64,000 bases of DNA from Posidonia oceanica (taxonomy: Eukaryota > Streptophyta > Magnoliopsida > Alismatales > Posidoniaceae). Of this stretch, positions 54,240-64,000 are shown one piece after another. The number at the start of each line of letters is the position of its first letter. Position 1 is the first letter of the stretch. The translations under genes and the position numbers were made by a program. The stretch covers positions 125,149,001-125,213,000 of the forward strand of contig JAZBRS010000029.1 of the NCBI GenBank assembly GCA_037176725.1, in the 5' to 3' direction. The notes beneath the pieces are model-generated. The model saw nothing but the letters and a program-made list of their open reading frames with translations, had not been told where the DNA came from and did no database searches.

Positions 54240-55654
54240 AGCAACCTCAAGATGGAGGTGCTGGGTCCGCTCCTACGCTACTGGCATTGTCAGTGGGGTC
54301 TGATGTCGGCAATGCGGGGAGCATTGGGGCTGCTGGAGCTGCTGATGGCAGTGCGGGGAGCACTGGAGCTGCTAATGGCAGTGCAGGGAGCACTGGAGCT
54401 GCTAGGGTTTAAGGGGAAGCTGACCTGGATGGTGCTGCGATCGGGCTCGTTAATGATGCTGTCGTTGCATCTCCGAGCATCCCCCGGGCGAGCTAAGAAA
54501 GGCAGGAAAAGGAGATTGCACCGATGGGATCGAAAGGATCCACCGAGGCAGAGCTGAACTCAGAGAAGACTGGAGTGAGGGAGAAGACCCCCGAGGTTCT
54601 GACATCTTTGAGGCCTGCAGGCTCGGAAGAGGAAGGGCCGGCTACACTAACTTGTGCAAGTGCTGGTGCAAGTGCAAGTGCAGGTGTCGGTGTATGTGAT
54701 GCCTCCTACGCGGCAACGCTGATGACCTTGTGGTCGATCAGGTGCTGGATGGCATCCCGCAGAGTGAGGCAGTCATCCATCGAGTGCCCCGAGGCTCGCT
54801 GGAAGTTGCAGAACTGATTCGTGTTATGCCACCGTGGAGGGGGATTCAGTGATGGACAGACAACAGGGAGTCTCAGGAGTGACTCAACCTGAGGGAAGAT
54901 AACGCTCAGTGGTTCGGCCAGAGGGGTGTAATCACACTCGGCTCTACGAGGTTGTCTTTGCCCTAGTGGGAGTCCTTGCCGAGCGGGTGCGACGTGATGC
55001 ACTAGCTCGACGGTGGCAGTGTGTGCAGTGTGTGCAAGACTATGTGCATAATCTAGCTGAGTAGAGTCTGGCTGACTCGCTGCAATGGCAGGCTCTATGG
55101 GAGGTTCGATGTATGCGATAGCGTGTTGTTCAGAGTAGTCGGCAATGGAGTCTCTGTTGCTGGTGCCGTCGCGGCGATTGTTGTTGGAGTTGTTGTTGAT
55201 CTGCCTGGCCAATGCAGTAAGTGCGGAAAAATTCCTACTTCACAGTGAGCTTTCCACACAGGCGCCAGTCCTAATCAGCGATGCAAGACTAGTGATTGGT
55301 TGAATGGCAAGTAGAGCCCCAGTCGCTGGCTGTGCCCCCTTGACGATCATGTCGATTGATTCCTCGACGGAGGGTCTATCTCTGATCTGGGTGGTTACGG
55401 AACACCAACGACCGACATACTCCACGAATGGTTCATGGGGCCTCTGCCGAATGGCGACAAGATCCTCTCACTTGGAGATCAAGTCGAGGTTGAAAGAATA
55501 CTACCCAAGGAAAGCCTGGGAAAGTCGTTCCAAGTCTGAATTGCGGCCATGTCAAGGGAAGTGAACCACTTCAGCGCGGGGCCGGTCAGACTCTTCTGGA
55601 GCAAATGAATCAGGAACCTGTCGTCAACCCGAAGCTAAGGAAGGTCTCTGCAGT
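54240..55654 (-). pseudogene. Gag C-terminal part of element C
   Basis: On the minus strand, after the E insertion, it reads the Gag core (LIHLLQKSLTGPALK, FVEYVGRW, QPATGALLAIQPITS), an Asn/Ser-rich linker, the knuckle (CNFQRASGHSMDDCLTLRD near 54790-54740) and an Ala/Pro-rich tail to about 54240. It has a few stops of the C-to-T kind, such as TGA for Arg after ESSL near 55240. It matches element B gag along its length. Confidence 0.83.
55650..55654. repeat. Target site duplication of solo LTR E (left), GCAGT
   Basis: GCAGT, repeated exactly at 61260-61264. Confidence 0.93.
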
Positions 55655-58600
55655 TGTTGACACCCCATTTTGATAGGCTGAATCAATGGAAATCTTCTAG
55701 TGGCTTCTGAACTCGAATCTAGGTCCAAACCTACACTTTTCCTCTCATCCTTCTCTCCAAATCAAGCCCAAACCTAACCTAGAATCACACCCATCTCCCA
55801 AGCCCAAAAACTACCCCAAAACCGTAGGAAAACTCACCCTTCCTAACCTAGAAAACCTACCAAAAAATCCTTAGAAATTTCAAACCAAAACCACTCCCAA
55901 AAACCTTAGAAAACCTAGGTAAAACTACCCTTTTTTACACCTCAAAATCCTTCCAAAACCTTCCAAAATCCAAATCAAAACCCTAGGTCCAACACTAGAG
56001 ACCTTAGGCCACACACTCACCAAATTTCACCTCTTTTCTAAGCCTCTAACCCCTTCATTTATCCAAATTATCCTTTTCTCTCTCCTAAATTATTCTTTTC
56101 TCTCTCCTTCTTATTCTCCTTCTTTTCACACCCTTCTCTCTCTTTTCCTTGCTTGGCTGTGGGCCCACCTTGTGCATCTCTCTTTCTTGTATTTTATTTG
56201 TATTTTTATTTTATTTTTAGCTTATTCCTTGATTTTCTAAAATTTATTTTCCTCCCTCTCCTCCCTTTCTTCCTTCCTTCTCCAATTCTTCCTTTACTTC
56301 TTCCTTTTCCCTTTCTTTTCCTTCCTTCCACTAAATCCTTAAAAAACCTTTAAAAACCTTTAAAACTCTAAAACAAAAGAGAAACAAATCAAAATCCTAA
56401 AAAGAGATAATTAAAAACTTAAACAAACAATTAAAAACAAAAACCTAACTAAATCCAACTAAAAAGGGAAATTAAGAATGCAATTTAAAAGATACAAAAC
56501 AAATAAAAAGAAAATGCTATTAAAAAACAAACAAAAACCAACATATAATCGAAACAAACCAAAAGTAAAAACCCTATTAAAAATAATCAAAAACAAATCC
56601 AAAAAAAGAAGAAAACAATTAAAAACATTAAGACAAGTAATTAAAAAATACTTAACAAATCTAAAAGAAACTATCAAAAAACTTGAAACAATTTAAAAAC
56701 ACTTAATTAAAAACTTAACAAGAAAATTTTAACTAAAAAATATTAAAAGAATTTAACAAACAAAATCAAAAAGCAATTTAAAAAAGACTTAAGAAAAAAT
56801 CCTAAAAACTAAAAAACTAAAACTCCCCCTAACTAATTAAAAAAGCAATCTATTAAAAAAGCCTAATTAAAAAATCCCAACTTAACCAGAAAAAACTTAA
56901 CAAGAAAAACTTAACTAAAAAACAATTAAAAAAACTTAACAAGCATTCAAACAAAATCAAAAACAATTTAGAGAAAAACTTAAATCCTAAAAAACTTGAA
57001 TCAAAGATTAAAACTCCTTCTAATCCTAATTAATTTAAAAACAAGCTTTAAAAACCTAATTAAAAATCCTAAACTTTAAAACAACCACTTTAAATTGTTT
57101 TCAAACTTTTCCATATTTCTATCCTATTTTTATTTTAATTTTCTTCTTTTTTTTCTTGCTTCTTCTTCTTCCTTTCTCCTTCCTTTTCTTTTTTACTTTT
57201 TTCTTTTCCTATTTGGCCAGCCCAGCCCAGCACTCGTCCCCCTCTTCCACCCTTCTTCCCTCCTTCTTCCTCTACCTCCTTCTCTGTGTTTTTCTTTTTT
57301 TTCTTCTTACACCTACTCCTGCAGTCGACAACTCATCCCAGACCTGCCGTCCTTGCACGCCCGCACGCCCCCTGCACCAGGCTGGACCGGCATGTGCCGC
57401 CAGCCTCAGCCGTGCGCCTGCAAGCCTCCTGCCACTCCCTCCTTTGCACTCAATTGCAGCCACCCAAAAACTAGTAGAGACCAGTAGCAACACACACCAG
57501 AAGCAACATCCTCAGATTGCCAGAACCTCTCCTCTTCCTTGTGCATTCCCAGAGCAAGAGCCAGCCGGAGAGAACCCAGAATCCACCCACTTCCTTTGCC
57601 AAAAATCAGCATTTCCTCCTCCTTCAGCCCACTGCAAACTAGAGCCCCCAACACCTTCCAAATCTCTCCCAATTCCTCCCCCAATCTCACCCAAATTTCC
57701 AGCATTACAGCCCTTCCTTCCACGCCCGAAACCATCCCAGAATTCACCCCCAACCACCTGATATCACCCACAGAACCCAACTTCACTTCCTTCGAAAATT
57801 CCCGACACCTCAGGCCTCTACTCCTTCCCAAACTCCACCTTCTAATCCACCAGAACACCACCTCTCTAACCCACCCAAGCATCAACCCAGTAGCTCACCA
57901 CACCTCCAACCAACCACAACAAACACTTACCTCATTTCCTGCTCGAAAATCACCACATCAGCAATCTTCCTCCACGAACCTTCACAGACCAATTTAATCC
58001 TCCAAACACCATCACCTAACCTCCAGAAGCCCGCCGGAAGCCTCTGCTCAGCCCGAGGAGCCACAGACCTCTCCCCCCACCTCAGACGACCAACAGTCCA
58101 CCCAACACAACCGATTTCTTCCATCGACCTGCAGAACTCCCGTCCGAGCATCCAGCGAGCTCCGGAGGACTCCGTGGAGCAGATCCAGACGTTCGCGAGC
58201 CGTTGGCGACGCTCGCATCAGCCGGACGACCACCGCCACTGTCTGCAGAACCCACCCACGTCGGGGGGACGTTCCAACCAGCAAAAAAGGTATTTTCCTT
58301 CTCCATTAGCTTAGCCTCCCTCCGCTCTTGCTTCCTAGCCCCTTAGACTAGGGTTCCAGTAGCCGTCGGCCGAAGTCAGCGCCGTCGTCCACTCTTCTTC
58401 TCCGGTGAGCTCGAAGACTGCCTCGCCGCTCCGGCCTGCAGAACGACCTTCCGATGGTCGTCCAAGCTCCGCACGACCTCCAGGAGTCCAGCCATGGCTT
58501 CAGATCCCACCGGCATCGCTCCAGTCGCCCGGTCTGCTTCAAAATCCCCTGCAGGCCTCCGCCGTCGTCTCCGACCAGCTTCAGGCCGCGTCACGGCCCG

Positions 58601-58929
58601 TCGATACCACCCAGACCTCCGCGAGTCTCCGGCGAACGCCCCTGGCCTCTCAGTGCCGCACCAGCACCCCCACTCCGCCTCCTCCGGCCACTGGTAGCCA
58701 CTGTGCTACAGCGGCCACTCCTCCTTCCTCGTCACTGTGCATTTATTTTTATTTAGCATACATATTTTGCCAAAAATTGCATCTCTGCCTTGTGTTTTTA
58801 TTATTTTGCTTTCCAGTCCTGCCATCGTTTAATAATCATTTAAATCTGATTAAAATCATATGAAATTGCATGAAAAACCTAAGGTTCTGTTTATTTGCTT
58901 ATTAGTCCTCCTACTGTATATTTCTTTAA

Positions 58930-59850
58930 GCTTTATTTTAGTTCAAGCCCTGCATGTTTTTTTTATTTACTTTTAGATCCTCTATAGTTACAGTTTATTT
59001 ACTTTTCTTTATTTCCAACCCAGTTATTTATTTTATTTGCGTTTCAGTCCATTTCCAGTTCATTTAAGTTTCTGTACATTTAATTTCTAGTCCTGCTGTT
59101 TATTTTATTTACTTATTGGTCCTGTTGTAGTTCAGATATAGTTTTTGTTCTTTATTTCTTAATCCAGCATCTTTTTATTTTTGCATTTCAATCCTTTGGT
59201 TGTTAAACTCATTTAATATTCTGTTTTTACCTTATGAAATTGCTGTTAAGTCCTGTTCTTTATTTTATTTGCCATCTAGTCCTCTGATCTGTTGTTAAAG
59301 CATTTAATTTCCATCTTTTCCTTACTGCATTGCATTTTTATCCTATGTTTTCTCATTTTTGCACTCAGGTCCTTCATCTGCATGCACAGCATCATTTTTC
59401 TTGCATTTTTGTTTATAAAATTGCATTTTAGACCCTGCATGTTTTAAAATCACACTTTAGTCCTCTGCATGTTTACAAATTTCATTTAAATGCATACTTT
59501 TGCTTATAAAATTGCATTTTAGCCCCTACATGTTTCAAAATTGCACATTAGTCCACTGATTGCATTCATAGAGCATTTGAGAACACATTTTACCTTATAA
59601 AATTGCATTTTAGCCCCTGCATGCTTCAAAATTGCACATTAGTCCTTCTCATGCTTTCAAAAATCATTTAAATGCATGTTTTACCTTATTAAATTGCATT
59701 TCAGACCCTGCATTTTATTAAATTGCATTCAGACCCTCAAGTTTTCAAAAACCTTGCATATAAGCCCCTAACTTTTCAAAATCCTTGCATTTAGGTCCTC
59801 AACTTTTTTCAAAACTTGCATTTAGGTCCTTAAGTTTTCTGAAAAGTCAT
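58930..59850 (+). repeat. Degenerate repeats in LTR E
   Basis: TTTATTTTATTTGC...AGTCC units give way to AAATTGCATTTTAG(C/A)CCCTGCATG and AAAATTGCACATTAGTCC units of about 45-60 bp. Confidence 0.75.
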
Positions 59851-60232
59851 TCTTAGGTCCTTTTCTGCATTTTTGCATGCATTGCACCCATACATCATTG
59901 CATTTGGCATCCTTGCACACACTTAAGTACTCCTAACTCCCATATGTGTGGAGGACCAGTTTTGCACACCCCTAGGACCCCTTTTACACTTAGATCCTTT
60001 CTTCTCCCCTGTTCTTGGCCCTTCTGCCTTGAAGCCTGCATATCTTCTGATCAGACCGCCAGATCTTCACAACCAAGTTACCTGGACGCCCCCGGTGGAG
60101 CGCACTTCAATGCAAACCAAGCACTTCTCAGATCAGGCTTCAGATCTCCAAGGTAAGTCCTCCTGAACTCCTGCACAACATCTTTTGCACATCATTTGCA
60201 TTGCATGGCTTTTTGATGTTTTGTTTCGCTTA

Positions 60233-60557
60233 TTTCTTACACCGTTTTGCGTGTCGACTTTGTTTCTTGCACCATTTTGCATGCCGACTTTTTTCTTCCA
60301 CCGTTTCGCATGCTTGCTTTGTTTCTTGTACCGTTTTGCGTGCTGACTTTGTTTCTTGTACCGTTTTGCATGCCCGCTTTGTTTCTTGCACCATTTTGCG
60401 TGCGATTTTGTTTCTTGCACCGTTTTGCATGCCTGCTTTGTTTCTTGTCCTGTTTTGCGTGCCTGCTTTGTTTCTTGCACCGTTTTATGTGCATGCTTTG
60501 TTTCTTGTACCGTTTTACATGTCGACTTTGTTTTTCGCACCGTTTTGCGTGTTTGAC
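60233..60557 (+). repeat. 30-bp tandem repeat, about 11 units, in LTR E
   Basis: Units of TTTCTTGCACCGTTTTGC(G/A)TGC plus C(C/T)GCTTTG. Because 30 is a multiple of three it leaves both strands open, giving spurious Cys/Phe-rich and Lys/Gln-rich frames. Confidence 0.92.
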
Positions 60558-61259
60558 ATTATTTTCTTCTACATGTCGCCCGCATTGCCTGGTTTTACCT
60601 ATGTTTTGTTTTATCGTCTGCATTTGCATATAAGGCAGTGATGCTTACTGCCTGGAGTTCTCACGGACTAGGGTTCGCCCGGTTCGGAACACAGGCAGTG
60701 CTGCTGAGCACTTAGATTGCACGTTTAATCCCTTGCATCGCATTTCATCACTTAGAGCACACCTATGAGCATTTAATTAGGCATTCATGGCACTTAGGCA
60801 TTCAAAGTCTGCATTTCCCTGCATATGCAAGCGTAAGCCTAGAAAGATCAATTCTCGGGCGTGTCAGGGGTGCCTAACACCTTCCCCACAAGTAACATGA
60901 GTCCTTGCCCTTTCTCTTGGCCCGCAATGACTATATTGCCCTTATCTTAGGCACGAGTCATATCATTTGCATTCATTTGCATCTCTTTTCTCTTGCATTG
61001 CATTGCATTGCATCTTTTGCTTGGTTTTGCGTGTATATTCACGTATTTCCCCGATTTTCCTTGTCTCTCGACTTAATAGACATAGTGGCGACTCTGAATT
61101 GTCTTATCTTCTTCTTTTCTTCCATTTTTTCCCTCTTTTAAGTGTTTTCGAGTTAAGTCTTCCTTCTCAGACACAGCCGCTAATAGTAAGCTTGATTCTG
61201 ATCGGTGCACGTGAGCTTTAGCAATGTGCATGGACGATCTGAGCACCGGGATTATTACA

Positions 61260-61264
61260 GCAGT
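61260..61264. repeat. Target site duplication of solo LTR E (right), GCAGT
   Basis: Matches 55650-55654. Confidence 0.93.
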
Positions 61265-62204
61265 ATGCCCTCAAATGCGAGATAGGGCAGCCTCTACCGT
61301 TGTACTTTTCGAATTCCGGGATGCGAAATTTCGAAGGGAGTGTCGCCTCTAGAAAGAGGCAGAGGTCCCAGAATCGGTAGGACTGGCGGTCCGTGCCTTG
61401 CACTTGATGAAGTGCTTTTTCTAGATTTCCCAACCTGGCGATGATGGGATCTGAAGTTGCTGCTAGCAATGGTTGTGCAGCAGAGGCAGGGGCAGCGTAC
61501 ACTGTATGGGTCGTGCGAAAGCGCTCCTCCGAATCCAGCATCACGCCACCTGGTGTCGAGGCATGAGGGCCAGCATACTCGTGCGAGGGTGAAAAGTGTT
61601 GTGAGATGCATGCGGTGGTCTGAACCTGATGCAAAGGGGATTGGTAGATAACATACTGTGCAGTGTAAGGTGCAATGTGGGGGAGCAGCAGTTGTGGCAC
61701 CGGCATGGTGCCGGGCGACAGGCCTAAGGGGTGCTGAGCTGCTGCCAATCCAAGAGACTGGCCACTAAATGAAGGAGTAGCATGTAGTGGATAGTGTTGT
61801 GTAGATGCAGGAGGTAGATAAGGCACCCTTATTGCCAGAGCTGTGAGGAGCTGGGGCAATGATAAGGGCAGAAGTGCAGTATAGTGAGCCTATAGAGCTA
61901 TAGTGGGCTGCACCGGAACCTCAGAGGTCGGACGGGAAGAGTGGGCCGCAGTCGGGTCAAGTGTAAGAGCCAGACCTCGCAGCCACTCGGCCTTAGCCAA
62001 CAAACGTTGTGCTTGCAAGGTAGGGAACTTGTCGACTGACGAGCTGGGATATAAAAGGGTGTTCGCCAAAGGGGGCACGGAAACAGAGGGGTCAATAGGA
62101 AGAGACCTTATGCAAGAGGCAGCCGCAGAAAGCTGGATTCCCAGGCTGGGAAGGTCCTGGGATGGAATAAAAGGCGACGCTCCTGGAGCCCGAGTGGCGG
62201 TCAC
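61265..62204 (-). pseudogene. Gag N-terminal part of element C
   Basis: The minus-strand frame runs from at least 62204 to the E insertion. It has a Ser/Pro-rich start, a TAG at 61892-61890 (CAG-derived), a Pro/Gln/His-rich region, then the conserved Gag core (KALHQVQGTDRQSYRFWDLC, LPSKFRIPEFEKYNGRGCP) ending in LRAYC at the insertion point. It continues at 55649. The true start codon is not clear. Confidence 0.8.
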
Positions 62205-63489
62205 CGTGGTTGACTCGGTGACAAGCTCCAGGTCGACTGGGGTTGACCCTTATTCCAGATAGAGAGGCTGAGAAGTCTCCTACACCAGAAGTGGAGAAGA
62301 GACAGCGGACGTCAAAGCAAGGGAAGGAGAGACCGAAATCGGTATCTCCTCTGATGCCAAAGAGGAAGAAGGCTCGTCGGTGTGCTGGACCATAACGGAC
62401 AACGAGCAAGTGCAAAAGGGTCTGCGGCTGAAGGCATAGACATAAGACCTAAGATGAGCTATTGTCGGAGGCAACAGATAGCTCAGAGACAAAGAGGAGG
62501 GACGCTCGAGGTCCTGGCTGAGGGACTCGCACCTACCTACAAAACAACAAAAGTGTTAGAGGATGAACGCAAAAAGAGTTATTAGGGGTGGCATGAATGG
62601 CACACGTGTAAAAATAAATGCCCTAATATGCGCTCTCTCACCATGCATGTCCTTAGTAGGCGGGCCTACTTAGACTTACTCATGGGTATGGGTTTTATTG
62701 ACTCCAGGTCAAAAAGTAAGGTCACCATTCTAAATCCTGACCAAAGCTCAAGTAGTGAACGGGTGGTGCGTTTGGAGCCTCGACCCTACCAGAACATGGG
62801 CTATACCCTCGACTAACACCGACACGACCCCAGACAAGGGGGGATAGACCGACCAACTCGCTCCACGCCAAAGCAGTGGAACAAGAGACCGAGACTGTCC
62901 TTCTCAGACTAAGTGGGTAGACTCAGGGATGAGAAGATGTATGCTTTCTAATATGATCAATCATGCGATATGCTTTAAAGTGTTTTACTTGCGTTTTATT
63001 TAACCAAGGGAGAAAATTACAAGTTTGGCTCTAGTTGTGCTTAAAATTTAAAGTTTTGGCTTTATTGTTGCTTTTAAATTAAGCCAAATGGGAGCAATCA
63101 TGTTCCTAATATCCTAGGCATGGCAAAAGCATGAAGGGGAAAGAAACAGAAAGTCATGGCATGCAAACAATCACACAACAAGGCAAAAGGCATATGCATG
63201 GCATGTGCAGGTGTTTGTGGACATGATAGTGAAAAGAAAACACTCATCTTATCAAAAGGCAGGTATACATGGCATGTGCATGTGTGGTGGCATAACATTT
63301 GTGTAAAACAAAGCATTTACTACTCAAAAAGCATGTATAATGCATAAACAAAGCAAACAAGGGCAATGTAAGCAGTAAAGCATGTAAATAGACATAAGGC
63401 AAGCAGTAAAGCAAGGAAGCAGGCACAAGGCAAGCAAAATGCGAAATCCAAGCAAGTAAGTAAACCAAAACGAAAGCCAGAGTCTTGTA
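62205..63489 (-). other. Leader of element C
   Basis: Corresponds to element B 38577-39705. No gene. CATGCC/GCATG-rich near 63100-63460. Confidence 0.6.
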
Positions 63490-63507
63490 CCCCTAGCGGA
63501 GTCGCCA
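63490..63507 (-). promoter_or_regulatory. Primer binding site of element C
   Basis: On the minus strand it reads TGGCGACTCCGCTAGGGG, 3 bp after the LTR end. Confidence 0.8.
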
Positions 63508-63510
63508 GCC

Positions 63511-64000
63511 TGTGAATGCCTGTCCTCGGAGATCCGGACTGGCAAGGGCCCGAAAGAGAGAGGTCTTCACGGAAGAGTGGCGAAGAGGAAAACAAAAGAT
63601 AAAGCAAAACGGAGTTGCCACCTAGTGTATTCAATCGGAAGACGAGGAAAATCAGGGAAATGCAAGAAAACATGCAAATGAATGCAATGCTATGCAAAAT
63701 GTATGACTCGTGCCAAGGACGAGGGCAAAACGGTAACTGCGGGCCAGAGAAAGGGCAAGGACTCCTGTTACGCATGGGGAAGGTATTAGGCACCCCCGAC
63801 ACGCCCGAGGAATCAGTCTTTCTTGGCTGATCTCGCTTGCATTTGCAGGAATGTCGGCAATGCTTGCCTATAACTGTACGCCCAGGGGGCGAGGGATGCT
63901 ATGTCATGCTATGAATGCTTTACTTGCTCAAAATGTCCAAGTGCCGTGTATGGGAATTAAACGTGCAGTCTATGTACTCAGCAGCGCTGCCAGTGTTCTG
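63511..64000 (-). mobile_element. 5' LTR of element C (partial, runs off window)
   Basis: Matches 35689-36126 and, without interruption, the start of 48486 onward. It therefore preserves the empty target site of element B at about 63949-63960. Confidence 0.92.

Larger units (their letters stand above)
55655..61259 (+). mobile_element. Solo LTR E, 5.6 kb, Ogre-like
   Basis: Starts TGTTGACACCCCATTTTGAT, ends GGGATTATTACA, with perfect TSD GCAGT. No internal region, so it arose by LTR-LTR recombination. A-rich/AT-rich sequence fills 56340-57080, a CT- and GC-rich block 57100-58700, AGTCC/GCATTTTAG repeats 58900-59830, 30-bp repeats 60233-60557, and the conserved terminal block shared with LTRs B and C is at 60850-61259. 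The length matches Ogre LTRs. Open frames in 57100-58750 are low-complexity Pro/Ser-rich and overlap on both strands; I do not call genes. Confidence 0.9.
35689..64000 (-). mobile_element. Element C: minus-strand, gag-only, interrupted by B and by solo LTR E
   Basis: The 3' LTR is 50583-48486 plus 36126-35689 (split by B), with internal sequence 50584-63510 (split by E), PBS 63507-63490, and a 5' LTR from 63511 to beyond the window. Gag remnants are on the minus strand (62204-61265, 55654-54240). No protease, RT or integrase is seen in the internal region, so C is non-autonomous. It shares gag, hairpin arrays and layout with element B. Confidence 0.85.

Noticed and set aside
57095..58863. Pro/Ser-rich open frames in solo LTR E as host genes
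   Set aside because: Open on several frames and both strands because of biased GC/CT composition. No domain, and they lie wholly within the LTR.
60133..60641. Cys/Phe-rich and Lys/Gln-rich proteins
   Set aside because: Artefacts of a 30-bp tandem repeat that keeps all frames open.

Overview
This window looks like intergenic DNA from a large, repeat-rich flowering-plant genome. I find no host gene, rRNA or tRNA. Almost every base belongs to nested Ty3/gypsy LTR retrotransposons of the Tat/Ogre type. The signs are long LTRs (about 1.2 to 5.6 kb), 5-bp target duplications, a second 'archaeal-type' RNase H between the Ty3 RNase H and integrase, and a CxxH-GH-C knuckle in Gag. The species cannot be fixed from the sequence.

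Layout. (1) 1-508: the start of an LTR in minus orientation. (2) 509-15749: element T1 (+), with a decayed protease-protease-G-patch-RT-RNaseH-aRH-integrase polyprotein ending at 6834. Two intron-containing genes follow on the opposite strand (gene a 8539-9885, gene b 10721-13615), then the 3' LTR 14562-15749. (3) 16063-32178: complete element A (+), 16.1 kb, TSD GAACT. It has an intact gag, a large deletion joining gag to the integrase C-terminus, and the same two antisense genes in the opposite order (b 22961-27728, a 28284-29642). (4) Element D (-): its 5' LTR is 33628-35503, and its gag is split by A and apparently cut again by T1. (5) Element C (-), 35689 to beyond 64000. Its 3' LTR is interrupted by complete element B (+, 36127-48480), and its gag is interrupted by a 5.6-kb solo LTR, E (55655-61259, TSD GCAGT). 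B and C carry gag remnants but no pol.

How the parts work together. T1 has the enzymatic domains. A, B and C look non-autonomous and would depend on pol supplied in trans. The antisense genes encode plant-mobile-domain (PMD) proteins: gene a is two-exon, gene b is MAIN/PP7-long-form-like and nine-exon. Most in-frame stops are one C-to-T or G-to-A transition from CAG, CAA, CGA or TGG, as expected from deamination of methylated DNA.

The most unusual structure is a set of short inverted-arm cassettes with a strict period, found in LTRs, leaders and beside the antisense genes. One type is GTCGCC-N9-GGCGAC (21 nt) repeated every 28 bp. The other is GTTGGACGC-N10/11-GCGTCCAAC repeated every 28-29 bp. 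A third, 47-49-bp hairpin array with stem changes on both sides lies inside B and C. I know of no named system matching these.
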